Made by a program: the position numbers and the translations under genes. The notes beneath the pieces are model-generated. The model saw only the letters and a list, made by a program, of their open reading frames with translations. It had not been told where the DNA came from and ran no database searches. From positions 2,098,682 to 2,162,681 of the forward strand of contig BCJX01000006.1 in assembly GCA_001600415.1 (NCBI GenBank): a DNA stretch of 64,000 nucleotides, given 5' to 3'. Source of the stretch: Pascua guehoae (taxonomy: Eukaryota; Basidiomycota; Tremellomycetes; Trichosporonales; Trichosporonaceae). Of the stretch, positions 1 to 10,953 are shown piece after piece; position 1 is the stretch's first letter; every line of letters starts with the position of its first letter.

Positions 1-938
1 TCTCAAACTGGACGCGACGGTCGCCATTGAGGTGTGCCTGTGTGTGAGCGAGGCCCGGCGGGGAAATGGCATGGTCTTGGCGAGGTGGCACCGGGGCGGG
101 GCATGTGGGCACGTGCACGGAGCATGCGGACGGGGGTACGGAGCATGTGGACGCATGCACAGAGCATGTGGTCTGCAGCACGAGGACGGTTGTACGAGGG
201 GGTACGTGCAGCAGGCCCAGGCGTGTCTGCGTCGAGCCTAGGCTCTCGCCCAGACTCCCTCCAACTCACCTCTGTAAGGTAGCTCTTTGAAAAGAGCCGG
301 TCCACGAGACTGTCCTCTGTCATGGCCATGTTCCATGGCACATGCACCTCCTGCGCGGGCTCAAAGAGGTCCTTGTACGCGCTCGTCTCGAGCATCTTCT
401 TCCACCCCATGCGGTAGTACTGGGGCGACCCGAGGTCCATGGGCTGAAACGTCTGGCGGAGCGTGTGCTGCCACGCGGGCTCGCCCCCCTCGAGGTTCCA
501 GACGAGCACGAGCGCGGCCCCCGGTTTCAGGTAGGCGGCAATTTCCCGCAGCGCCGCTTCGTAGTCTGGACACCAGTGCCAGGCCTGCGCGATAATCACC
601 GCGTCTGCCGAGCCCTTGGCCACGCCAGAGTGGGAGAGGTCGTCAAACCCGCCGTCGACCGAGCGTGTGTCGACTCCAGTAGTGGCCGAGGGGGACAGGC
701 GCGCAACGCCCCGCTCCCACGCGGCACGCATGCCCGCGCTCGGCTCGACGCCGATGAGGGACCGGATCGAAAAGGTGGGATACCCCGCAGGAGGGGCGAG
801 GAGGAGCCGCGAAAAGATGCCAGTGCCAGAGCCGGGCTCGAGGATTGTCAGGTCCTGCCCCGGGAGCGACTGGTGGATGAACTCGAGCGCGGGCGCGGGG
901 TAGGACGGGCGCGCGCGGTCGTACTGTGTGTCAGTCAT
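1..938 (-). CDS. SAM-dependent class I methyltransferase (Crg1/Tmt1-like), 3' end cut by window edge
   Basis: The ATG is at 938-936 and reads MTDTQYDRARP. Upstream codons belong to a proline/glycine low-complexity stretch, so this start is preferred. Exon 1 is 270-938. An intron with GTGAG donor and CACAG acceptor spans 38-269, and the frame resumes cleanly at 37 (AHLNGDRR) and runs off the window. Motif I (ILEPGSGTG, residues 32-40) is the SAM-binding glycine loop. An acidic residue follows in IGVEPS, and ADAVIIAQAWHW is the post-II region. This layout matches small fungal methyltransferases such as yeast Crg1 and Tmt1, which methylate small carboxylates or lipid-like acids; the substrate here cannot be read from sequence. 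The 232-base intron is long for this genome and holds imperfect GAGCATG(T/C)GGACG repeats at about 118-171. The C-terminus is missing. Confidence 0.85.
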
Positions 939-1056
939 GTGGGGGGGTGGGGGCGGGGGAGGGGGCGGCGGCTGGGGGTACGATGGGGGGAGGACGGGGG
1001 TGGAGGAGGGGCAGAGGACGGGAGGGACGCGCAGGGCGTCATGAACGGTGTTACGC

Positions 1057-1103
1057 GCTGCACGTTGCACGCTGCACGCTGCACGCTGCACGCTGCACTG
1101 CAC
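1057..1103. repeat. 7-bp tandem repeat (GCTGCAC)n upstream of methyltransferase
   Basis: Six full copies plus a partial one of the heptamer, one with a T substitution (GTTGCAC). It lies about 120 bases upstream of the methyltransferase ATG, in its probable promoter/leader. Confidence 0.9.
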
Positions 1104-2325
1104 AACCCAGCGCCCACGACCCTCTCCACACTCGACACTCGACACGGCATGCACGGCACCCACACGAGCGCACACTCACGAGATCATTCGTGCCCTCGGC
1201 AAACCCCGAGGCCGCGACCTGGTGTACATTCGACGTCATCCTGGCAGAGCTGGCAAAGAGAGCACGCAGCGACCGTTGCATCGGGTCGCGGGTGGTTTAA
1301 TACGGAAGAATGACCCCAAAAGTCTTGCAAGCTTGGGCCTTATATACCATCTCGACCTTGAGTCCAAGCTATTGTACACCCACCTCCACCTCCACCCCTC
1401 CTCCCCCCCCTCAGATCCCAGACACAACTCCACCCACCTCCGCAGCAGCCCATCCGCAGCACCAGTTGCATGTTGTTGCACCATCGGCGCCGCCGGCCGA
1501 GTCGCCGAAGTTTGAAGTTTGGTGCGTCATCCGGACATGGCCGATGAGGTACAACAGGGGCCGGCACCGAAGAATGCCTCGTTGGACCGATATACATTTG
1601 CCAAGCCTCCAAGCCTCGCCTCGCACATGGTGGTTGACGCGACGAGATTGTGGTCGGGGTGAGGGTGGTCGAGTCAGCTGGCGTGCATATCGGTCAACAG
1701 CATCGGCCATGTCGACCGATACGCGACGCGTCGACTCGTCCTCATATCGTGGTTTTTACGCGTGGGTCACGTGCGCGAGTGTGGCTCGACTCGAGCCAGT
1801 AGACAGACCGGGGGTTGGCCTGGGCTCACACGTTGGCGAGGGAGACGACATCCCTCACCACTGGCTGAAACAAGGCGAGAAAGTCGGTGTAGTGGAAGGG
1901 ATGTGTGCGTGGTTGTAGCGAAATGGCGAGCTTTGGCGCTGAGCGCACTGCCTTCGTCATGGGCTCGCGACGTGCTACACGTTGAGATGCTCGCTCCGGC
2001 AGCTGGGCGCGTCGTAGAACGGGGCTGGCTGATACCTGGTGTATTGTACTCGTGCCCCGCGCACGCGCCGTCGCACGTACGCTCGAGCCACCGTGGGTGC
2101 TGGTTCTTGATACTCGTGCGCTCTCTCTATTGATGCATGTATATTTTGCGCATTACAGCAATATCTACCCATGGTGGAGACATTTGCAGGGGGGATAGGC
2201 GAGAGGCATACATGCCCGCAACGCTCGTAAAAAGAATCCCACTTGCTCGAAAGTTTTTCACAGAGATATGAGTTACTCATTCCTCAGCACGACGCAGGCC
2301 AGAATTCTTGTTCCCCGATCAATTA
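1104..2325. other. Intergenic stretch without a supportable gene
   Basis: Holds the upstream region of the methyltransferase gene and pyrimidine-rich DNA around 1380-1440. Open frames here are short, lack conserved-looking stretches and have no matching splice structure. I see no gene. Confidence 0.6.
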
Positions 2326-2533
2326 CATGTTCCAGAGAGTCGTGAGACTACCCCGTGAAGATGGGAAGCGCACGCTGAGGCTACGTTGCCCCACGCAGGA
2401 AATGCAGGATCCAACAAGCGGGAGGGTGTCAGTGTGGCCATTTGTCGTGTCATTGGGTTGTTTTGGGGTGTTTAGGGGAAACCTTTCGTACCGCACTCGA
2501 AGCGACAGGCCCGAGACTTTCAGTCCACACTCG
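2326..2533. mobile_element. Possible diverged copy of the CAGG...CCTG TA-flanked MITE family
   Basis: TA is at 2324-2325 and 2534-2535. The left end carries GAGAGTCGTGAGACTACC and the right end carries GGCCCGAGACTTTCAGTCC. These resemble the terminal repeats of the better-preserved 80 bp copy at 33376-33455 (CGGAAAGTCGTGAGACTGC and its complement). The two ends are only partly complementary, so this is a weak call. Confidence 0.35.
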
Positions 2534-2841
2534 TACCGGCAGTTAATTGACAAGTTCTGGGCTCGGAACAATGGGGGTAGGAAGTAAAACGAGTCCCCCT
2601 ACACAGCACCGAGGTCGAGGAATAACCTCCCCACTCTGCAACGTTGCACGAGGACGAGGTCTGGAGCGTCTTCCGCTTGTGCTTGACAACTCGGGGCAGG
2701 TTATCGGCCATTATCAGTGTTCGCATATGCGAGCACTGTCGAGATGAGAAAAGAAGCCATGCATGAAGACTTTAGACGGACATGAGTGTTATATACAACT
2801 GCGGGAGTGGTGGTATAGGCAGCAGGCCGACGCTATGGTGC

Positions 2842-3470
2842 CTATGTGGCAAGTGGTTGCGAGAGCGGCAGAAGTGCCACTTTGACAAGCACCATCTCCA
2901 GTCCCGACCGCTGAACGGCAATCCCAGTCCGGTGGATGGACGTAACCTCAAAGTGCAGGCTCACAAGATCGTTATTCTTGGCCACGATAAAGGGGGAGAG
3001 GGGCTTGCTGCGGTGGTTGGGCCTGTGGAACGTCAGCACTGCACCTTTCAGTTTAGTTCAGTCCACACCTACAATGCCTGCATCTCTTTCCAATGCTTGT
3101 GGTAATCTGGGACATTGCGCAGATGGCGGACCAGCCATGGGTATCCCGCTTCCGACGCGACTTTGCGGGCCGAGGGGCCAAGAGTCGAATAAATCTTGGG
3201 GAGTTCGTCACGAATCGCTTGCCCCGTGCCCGCCGACTACATGTAGTTCTCTGAAATCTCAATGAAGTTGTCAATATCATCGGTGGCGACTGAAATCAGC
3301 ATTGAAGCGCAGCTGGGGTGGGAGAATGCACTTTTGGTATTGACGGAGCCGGACATGCTGGATCTAGACACCAAGTAGAGGGGGACAAGGGTGGACAGGA
3401 GGATGAGAGAGTCGTGAACTACTAGGTGAACCAAGTGGTGATGGAGTGGATGAGAGGCAGGCATCAATCG
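2842..3470 (-). pseudogene. Decayed coding remnant with in-frame stops, family unknown
   Basis: Reading leftward from about 3467, one frame continues through SVATDDIDNFIEISENYM, a TAG stop, then SAGTGQAIRDELPKIYSTLG and EAGYPWLVRHLRNVPDYHK up to a second TAG near 3080. A further open stretch with similar composition follows to 2842. The two longer segments look protein-like and share one frame across the first stop, which suggests a dead gene. I do not recognise the family. It could also be chance. Confidence 0.25.
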
Positions 3471-4450
3471 AGCAGCTCGTTATTCTCTACCCATGTCCAC
3501 GGAAAATGCCTCACAGTCGGATTATAGACTGTGACCGAACTGAGACTGAGCTTTGTCTCGTGTTGGAAAACCACTGTCAAGGGGGGCCATTCACCTGCCC
3601 AAAGGTAACCCCAAGCTTTACTGCCGAGGAGGCAACTATGCGGATTTCCTTCATGAACATCACCAGCGTGGCTGAGAGGGAGACTTATGGCATATGTGGC
3701 AGAGGTAGCAAGTCGTTCATGGGGAGCGGTTGGCAGGTTGGTGACCAACCAACCGCGGGCCATTGTCTGAGAGACTGGTGGGGACATCCAGGTGACAAGC
3801 CATGGACCGATGTGCTCGCCAGGCGTCCAACCATACGCATTTACCCGGGTTTCAATACAGTCTCTGCTTTGCTCGCGTTTGCCCTTTGCTTGGCAAACCC
3901 CGCTCATTTCCAAAATCTCTATCCTCTTCGCTGACGCCTCGTTTGGCCAGAACACGGTCAACGCCGAGCTGTTGTCCAAACCGAGTCGTAAATACTGTCG
4001 AGACGGCAAACCTGCTTCTGGGCGTGCCAGACATGGTCACAAAGCGACTAGGCCGAGTCTGCCCCCTCGACGGTGTTCAGGATACCTTGGGAGGATGGAT
4101 ATTGTGGCTTTCGCGTGTTGTTAGTTGGGCAGTGGCAGCGGGCCCCGCTAGCCCACTACACCGAACGTGTTCAACAGCCCACAGATCAAGCACTGTCTTG
4201 TGGGTCGCATCAGCGCCACGCCTCAGCAGCTTGGCAACCCCCAGTGCTCTGTCTACAGCGAGCTCGGCCGAGTGAAATGGCAAAGCCGAAAGTCGATGGC
4301 GAAGAACCGGGTTCTGCGGCAGCCGCGGTCGATGAAATGGACTTGGTGGTTGTCAGTCTCTCTGTTCTCCATACTGTGCTCGCGGGTGGTTGGTGCAGAA
4401 GACCACGTAGAACCTTGGGTGACTAAAGCTTGCTGGCAAAGGCAGAGACA

Positions 4451-4810
4451 TCAGGAGCCCTTCACCTGCTTTACATTGACATCTGAACTGCGCCACATCA
4501 AGGCACCCTCAGTCTCGATGATTTCCACCTCCTTCTTGCCCTTCTCCTTCTTGTCCTTCTCCTCGTCCTCGCTGCCATCGGTAGAGTCGCCGAAATCAGG
4601 GCCCTCGTCGTCCTCGTCGTCGTCCTCGTCGTCGTCCTCATCATCTGCAAGGATGAGGTTGGTGCGTCCCACAATGGTCGAGTAGTGGCCCCCACTTGAA
4701 CCGTGGTACTGTATGATTCTAGAAAGCCGCCATTCCATTGAATTGTCCCCTGTCCCCATGTTTACCGCAATCGTTGGGCATCTTTTGGGAAACCTGGGGT
4801 GAGCTGGCAT
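4451..4810 (-). CDS. Small ORF with a strongly acidic tract, hypothetical
   Basis: A 119-codon frame starts at an ATG (4810-4808). It contains an Asp/Glu-rich run encoded by GAC/GAG repeats (about 4560-4650), then a KDKKEKGKKEVEIIE stretch. A CTTGCAG acceptor-like site sits just before the acidic run, so the run could be an exon of a longer gene, but no matching upstream exon was found. Acidic tails of this type occur in histone chaperones and many other nuclear proteins, so composition alone does not assign a function. Confidence 0.3.
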   Translation of the reverse strand: MPAHPRFPKRCPTIAVNMGTGDNSMEWRLSRIIQYHGSSGGHYSTIVGRTNLILADDEDDDEDDDEDDEGPDFGDSTDGSEDEEKDKKEKGKKEVEIIETEGALMWRSSDVNVKQVKGS

Positions 4811-5131
4811 CTCAGAAAACGAAAATGACCGACGAGGTCTCCATCTTCATCTAGTGGGGCTGCGCTGTACCCTGACCTAATACGGCTGCACTCTATCTTT
4901 ACCTCGTGCCGCTGCACTCTACCGTCGCCCAGCGCATCACCCTCCCCTCGAGCCCGACACCACCTCGTCCATATGACAATGATACGTGACAACGGCCTTC
5001 TGTTGTATATCACCATAATGTCCGACTTGATGTTCTAGTGGAGTAGACTTGACCCACCACCCGTGCTCCAATGTCACTCTGTTCATAAGGCAAACCATCT
5101 CCGCTACGGGTCGGGCCGTCGCTACGATAAG

Positions 5132-5397
5132 CAGGTGTGGCCCGAAAGTATTGAGCCGGCAACCTTGAGCTCGGTCGCACGGGACGTTGACAATGGATAC
5201 TCTCTACATCAATCCAATGGTACCATAGGAAGCCGTGCATCGGGGTAGGGGGGGGGGGGGGGGCAGGCCCAGCGTGGCACATCAAGGACGACAGCCTCGA
5301 GACCAGAGTGGGAGTTGGCATTTTTTGTACAGCACGAGACCCGGCGAGCGTGCACCCCAGCTCAACGTGGCAGTCTCATACTTTCCAGTCACACCTG
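5132..5397. mobile_element. MITE-like inverted-repeat element, copy 1 of an adjacent pair
   Basis: The left end is CAGGTGTGGCCCGAAAGTA. The right end is GTGGCAGTCTCATACTTTCC followed by AGTCACACCTG, roughly the reverse complement of the left end. The interior matches copy 2 (for example GACGTTGACAATGGATAC here against GATGTTGAGCATGGATAG there, and a shared CACATCAAGGACGAC). No coding capacity. A poly-G run lies at 5246-5264. The CAGG/CCTG ends with TA-type flanks resemble Tc1/mariner-pogo non-autonomous elements (inference). Confidence 0.6.
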
Positions 5398-5399
5398 CA

Positions 5400-5677
5400 C
5401 AGATGCGACCGGAAAATATCGAGACTGCCACGAGCTGGTCGCGGGCGATGTTGAGCATGGATAGTCTCCATCAATCCGATGGTGCGATTACGAAGCCGTC
5501 TATAATGTAACTCGTACCATACCGTGTGCAAGCAATTATGCTACCCACCAAGTACAGCACATCAAGGACGACGATCTGGCGACAAATGGGCGACACGGCC
5601 GTCCCTCCATTGTCCAACTCCTGATGGAGACCCTGCATGCGACCGAGCTCAACGCGGAAGTCGCTTTCCGGCATCTG
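5400..5677. mobile_element. MITE-like inverted-repeat element, copy 2, abutting copy 1
   Basis: The left end CAGATGCGACCGGAAAATAT begins two bases after copy 1 ends; the separating CA may be a mutated TA target. The right end CTTTCCGGCATCTG is followed by TA at 5678-5679. It is 278 bp long with no open frame of interest. The two copies are about 265-280 bp apart and differ at many positions, so the pair is old. Confidence 0.6.
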
Positions 5678-5679
5678 TA

Positions 5680-8600
5680 CCGACGTGCCGACATGGGTTG
5701 CGCGGCAACATCTTCACCAATGTCGCGCTGTCACAATATTTATCTTCCTTTCCGGCAGACCCAAGCTGGTCCTTACCCCAGGCAATACCGTAAGCTGCAC
5801 CGTCAACACAGCGAGCTCGAACCCCCACTCCCCTGCACACAGCAAAACAAATACACCCAAGCGCGCCATGGTAATCACCCTCCAAGCCCGATCTCTGCCA
5901 AGCACGCCAAGCCGGTCCTTTTCACGCAAGACAAGAATGCACGAGCCCCCATCCCTCGAGTGAACACCCCGGTCCCAGACGCATCCCTCGGACACGCGCT
6001 GACGCGAGTCCGAGCTCCTGACGTCAACCGGAACGTCGCCCGTTCCGGACACCGGATCGGGTGGCGTCGGCAGTTCTGGCCCGGGGACAGTGGGGACGTG
6101 CGGTGTCGGGGGAGGGTGGTGTCCTCGACCTGTCTGACGGGGTGGGTTGGCGTGTGGGACGTCCGATCATCTTGTAGGTGGGAGGCAGACTACGGCTGAC
6201 TCATAGCCTCCACAGCAAGAGTTACCGCCCTATGAGTCAGCCTGGTCGCCTTGCCCTGCTTGCTCCCCCCTTCCCCTGTACTTCGTCATGCTCATCCCCA
6301 CCCAACGAGTCAACATTGTGTTTGTCAGTTGTGATTTCTGCCCAAGCCATGTTTATCCCGTGCCACATGCCATAGACCGGCAACGCACAGGCGCCGATCC
6401 AGGCTTGGCAATGTCCACCCTCCTGTGCATTGGATCTGGCAAGAGCCTGGACACTGGACTGGGTCCGGTGGGTCCGGCGGTCATTGCGCACCGCGACGCG
6501 ACGCCCAATTGTGCCGAGGGAACAGGTGTCTCAGCAGCACGCGTTGGTGGTCGACCGTCGCCGGCGGGTTTGGGAGGGGGTGTGCGTTGGCTGCCGACTG
6601 GGTAGTACCTCTTCCCAAGCAAGGTCGGCTCGGGTTGACGTAGGGGATGTTTTGGTGGATACGTTGCGCCATTCCTGACAACGCTGTTCTCAGTGAAGGA
6701 GATAGGTCTGTGAAACCCGACGGTCGGCAGGTCTGGGGACTCGATGTCATCTGCGCTGGGCGTGCGAGGGCATCGGTGGACTGTAATCTCGGTATCGAGC
6801 ATCATGCCACATACAGTGCAGACAAACGAGCCGAATCTGTATGGTAGGCTCATTACTGCGGTCTGGCGGTCTGGCTGCCCTTGCCTAGAGGTGACCGGTT
6901 ATTGACGTGCAGACGCACAATGCGTCCCGGGAGTCTAACGAGCCGTCCAAGGGAACAAGCCTGTGCAGCGCACAGGGGCACGGGTGGCTGGGTGCACCAT
7001 TCACGGGACACCCCCGAGAACGCAAGTTATACAGGCCTGGGAAGGAAACCAAAGGTTAACAAAGGACAGGGTGTGAGGTGCAGATGGAGACGACATGGTA
7101 TACAACCTTCCAGAGGGCACAGGGGCACCACTACAAGTGCGCTCGGAAAGCCGTCAGAGGGACACCACTACTCGCACCTGCAGTCCCAACCACGGGGTGC
7201 TTGAAGAGGACACGCGCCTAGGCAAAATGTGACGAATTCGGCAAGCCAGCGGACCGTTGGTGCCGATATTGACAAGCCTTGGGGGTGTGCAGAGGCAGGA
7301 TAAATGAAGACCAAGGGTTGTGGGAAGGGTGGGGTCCGCGTGGCCTGTCACCTGTGCACCTGTGCCCTGTTTTCGGAGCATGTGAGGTGTTGGGGAAAGC
7401 GAGGTGTCTCGAGGCCATCTTGGCCGCATGTGCATGCCTCCATACGCCGTGTGCTGAATCATCAAGACTGCGACAACCCGGCATCAAGATCACAACAACT
7501 CGCTGTACCCGCGTCGCGCGTGGCGCGCGGTGGGATCTGGTCTGGTCATGGCCTTGCTGCGGCGTGTATACGCGCTTGGCCTTGGTCGCGACCGCGTTGG
7601 CTCCCGAGGCACACTGGATGTCTCACGCCGACAGCGCCAAGACTGGTGCGAAGGGCGACTGCTGCGGAGCTGCACCGTCGCGTGCGTGTTGGTCTGGTGG
7701 CATGTTGGCATGTTGGCAGGTCCTGCACTCGTGGATCGAGGGGGCCGCGGGGGGTGGGGATGTAGCGGCCGTGGTGACCTGGTGAACGAATGGCGCTCTA
7801 TGTGCATGACTCGTATCGCGTCTTGGCATTGTGGGGGCACCCAGTGTTGGCATGTCGGCGACGGAGCGTCGCAGCCGGCGGGCAGCCATTGTTTACGATG
7901 GGCACAGCTGGAAGACAACTGGAAGACAGCTGGAAGACTGGATCGATCGGCCAGTGTCATTCTTCAGTTTGGCACCTGGTCCTACCTTCCTGCCCCAGAT
8001 GCCCCTCGCACCCCCACCCTCACCCTCACAAACTGGAACTGGAACTGGGGTGGAGAAGCATACCTGGTTGCCAAGCGCCGATCAGTCTTGGCAAGACCAT
8101 CAACCCATGACTTGTAGATCATCGCCTCGGCGGACGAAACACCCCGCAAAGGGGTCGAGTTTTACACCCAAAACAGCACAGCCTCGTGAACATGATACGC
8201 AAAGATGTCGCCGCAACTTTGGACCATCTATGTATCCCGCATTGCACACTGCATGCATCCCAATGACCCAAGTCGAAACCTTCTCTCGTTTCAGTGTGAG
8301 CATGGCGGTGCACGTTTCAGCGGAAGCAAATGCCGCCTTGGGGCGTGGCGGTGGCGGTGGCGCGACGCGAGGGGTGTGGGCCACGGAGACGCGTTTTGCC
8401 TTGCCAAGCGGTGCAGCCGGTGCTGCATGCAGAGAGAACAACGTAAGCCGCGACTCCAGTACGCCGCAAAGCCACAGGCAACAGACCAACGGCAAGGCGT
8501 CGTGCAGCCCGGGCCCGCGGTGGTGCTCGTCCGGTGGCAGATGAGAAAGAATTCTACACTGCACCCCTTGCGGTGCAAACTCATGCACGGGGGGGGGGGG

Positions 8601-8890
8601 GGGGTTGGGGAGGGTCAAACGTGGGCGTTGCAGGAACGCCAGTCGTGTGTCCCAGAAGTCAAAGTGGTTCCGTTCGAGGAGAGCAGAGCACACTCGGACA
8701 AGTTGTACACACAGACACACTCGAAACCAGTTTCCGATACACGCGGCCAACAGCGGCCCCTCTGGGGGTCATGTGCTGCGCCGTTACTCCTCGTGTCGTG
8801 GACGGGAGCGGGGATACGTACGCTGTGGAAATTCCGCTGGCGGGATACGCCAAACACCGCGGGCGTGCGGAAGGACGCGGCGAGCGGCGA
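5680..8890. other. Gene-poor stretch with short simple repeats
   Basis: Apart from the weak ORF at 6353-6853, nothing convincing. Small repeats include CTGGAAGACA units at 7909-7940, GGCATGTT units around 7697-7722 and a poly-G run at 8588-8605. Open frames on both strands here look like GC-driven chance frames. Confidence 0.5.
6353..6853 (-). CDS. Hypothetical ORF with an N-terminal Cys/His cluster
   Basis: A 166-codon frame from an ATG at 6853. The N-terminus has FVCTVCGMMLDTEITVHRC, giving C-x2-C-x10-H-x-C spacing that could bind zinc. The rest is Pro/Arg-rich and low in conserved character. No splice sites were needed and none were tested by homology. It may be a real small gene, an exon, or a chance frame in GC-rich DNA. 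Confidence 0.25.
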   Translation of the reverse strand: MSLPYRFGSFVCTVCGMMLDTEITVHRCPRTPSADDIESPDLPTVGFHRPISFTENSVVRNGATYPPKHPLRQPEPTLLGKRYYPVGSQRTPPPKPAGDGRPPTRAAETPVPSAQLGVASRCAMTAGPTGPSPVSRLLPDPMHRRVDIAKPGSAPVRCRSMACGTG

Positions 8891-8896
8891 GCGGTG

Positions 8897-8946
8897 ATTG
8901 AGCATTGAGCATTGGGCATTGGGTATTGGACACTGGACACTTGGCA
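8897..8946. repeat. Imperfect 7-bp tandem repeat (ATTGAGC / ATTGGGC type)
   Basis: About seven imperfect heptamers drifting from TTGAGCA to TTGGGCA, TTGGACA and CTGGACA. Confidence 0.8.
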
Positions 8947-8949
8947 CAG

Positions 8950-10953
8950 TTTGGGTGATCGTGTTTGGATCTCTTGGCATTAGCGTTGTTTATATTCTTT
9001 TGCATGGGACGGCCAAGTAGCGTCCCCACTGAGCGGGCTGGAGCGGCTGCTATACGCTCGTTACCGCGCATACCATGTTTGTTTGTTGCACTAGCTCGGT
9101 GGGATCGGTGGACCTAGGACCTATGCATAGGAGATTTGAAGCGCCGAGGGCCAGCGCGCGCCAGTGCAAAGAGGACATTGGATGAGACGAGTACGAGGGT
9201 GGATTGGGCATGGTCTTGGCGTCCCATGACAAGGTTGGTGGGATCTGGTCATGCCTTGCGCCAGAATTAGCCACAGACAACGCCTCCAAGCCACACTACT
9301 GCAACCCTCCCTATTCTATACTCGAACTGCATCAGCACTCGTCTGGCGTGACAGATTGTCATGGACGGCACGGAACGGCACGAGGGGCGTAATGTCCATG
9401 TTTGTAACAACCCTGCTCCCCAGTCTGTTGGCTCTTGCCATGCTCTGCCATGCTCTGCCGTGCTCTGTCATGCTTTGGGAGGCCCCCTGGTGCATGCCGC
9501 AACCGGGGCCTGTCCCGTTGAGCTACTCAGTTGCACGCGTTCACCATAGCCCGCGCGCTCTTCTCTGGACTCATTCACCGTGCGTAGAACTCGTCTGCTC
9601 TCACCTGTGGCCTCTCCACCAGCTACAGCAACCGCCCGCATCCGCTTTGGGCGTGTGCGCGTGCGTGCGTCACCAGAGGTCACTCGGTCACTCGAGGTCA
9701 CCCGCCCGTGTGCCCGTCCTTCCGCGTCGTTCCGGGATCTCACTCACTCACGCGTCGTTTTCTCTCCGATCTCTCTGAACAAGGTAAAAATGACCCAGGG
9801 GACGTACAATTCCACGGCACGGCACACAAACTCTCTCTCTCTACATGGAACCCCGGAGATCCTGAAACTATTTACCCTGAACTGTACTCGGTTCCCTTTT
9901 CAACACCGCCCAAGCACAGCCGGCATCCTGCATGTAAACGAATGTAATTATTTACCCTTTACGGCTGTTTTTCAAAGGTTGTACGCATCCACCCGGACCG
10001 CGGACAGAGCCAGTTCTCCTCTTGGTCTATGTACTGTACTGTGCTACTGTGCGCTATACTGTACGCCTGGTACGCCTCTATGGGTTTTCCCTTTGTTGCA
10101 GATTGGCTGTTCCTTTGTCCGGTTCGGCCGCGGTACAGGACCGGTTCCTGGCAAGTGTGACGCGCCGCATACCACAGGCGCGTCCTTCCCTGCATCTTAG
10201 CCCCTGGCAGAGTGTGTGTGTGCCTTCCTGTGCCAGCGGGAACACCTCACCCCTTGCTGTTCGTCTACCAACCAACCAACCAACCAAACCTTGGTTGCAC
10301 TACCAGTACACAGCAAAACGAGGGGTTTGCATTGCCTCCCCCTCTGTCGTCGACGATACAACTCTCCTTCTTTCATCGCCACCTCCTCTCTACACTCGTT
10401 TGAAACTACCCACTCGCTCGCTGCCCCTCGGACTCGCATCGCCGCCTCCGTCCGTTTCGGTCCGAACAGCACAAGCAAAGCGCACGCAACGCACGCACGA
10501 CACTCTTTTCGACGCTCTTACCCTCCTTTTGCACGACCCCTTTCCTTGGCCTCCCGTCTGGCCGTCTGTCTTGTCTCTCTCTCTCTATACGCGTGACAGA
10601 CACATACCTCGTACTGCCCTTGCGCCCAAGCCTCTCTGTCCAGGTCTCTCTGTGCTCAACCTCCGCCGGCTCACCTCGCACTTTGGACTCAAAGGGACAC
10701 TCAACCTCGAACGCTCGAGCACCGCCATCGCTTGGTCACCGCCCTTTGCGTCGACGGGCTCACATCTTTAAGAACAGTAGGTCATCCCCCTGCCTCCATC
10801 TCTTTTCCGTGTTTTCTCCACATCTTGTTTCTTCGTTCTCACACCTTTTCTTCGTTCAGCTCTTTCAAGCTCGTCCGCTTGCTTCGACGAACCCCCCCCC
10901 CCCTCCTCCGACCCGCTCAGTGGTGTCTACCCCCAAACGCCAGTCTGCCCAAC
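8950..10953. other. Intergenic and probable long leader of the glyoxal oxidase gene
   Basis: Strongly pyrimidine-rich from about 9530 to 10950, typical of basidiomycete promoters and 5' leaders. Tandem CATGCTCTGC units occur at 9437-9475 and (CCAA)n at 10272-10290. No supportable gene seen. Confidence 0.5.

Larger units (their letters stand above)
2534..5131. other. Gene-poor stretch with decayed coding traces only
   Basis: Apart from the two weak coding traces listed separately, no frame here combines length, splice sites and protein-like composition. Confidence 0.5.

Noticed and set aside
8100..8750. 216-codon minus-strand frame as a gene
   Set aside because: It is low-complexity Pro/Cys/Leu-rich, has no motif or splice support, and crosses a poly-G/poly-C run.
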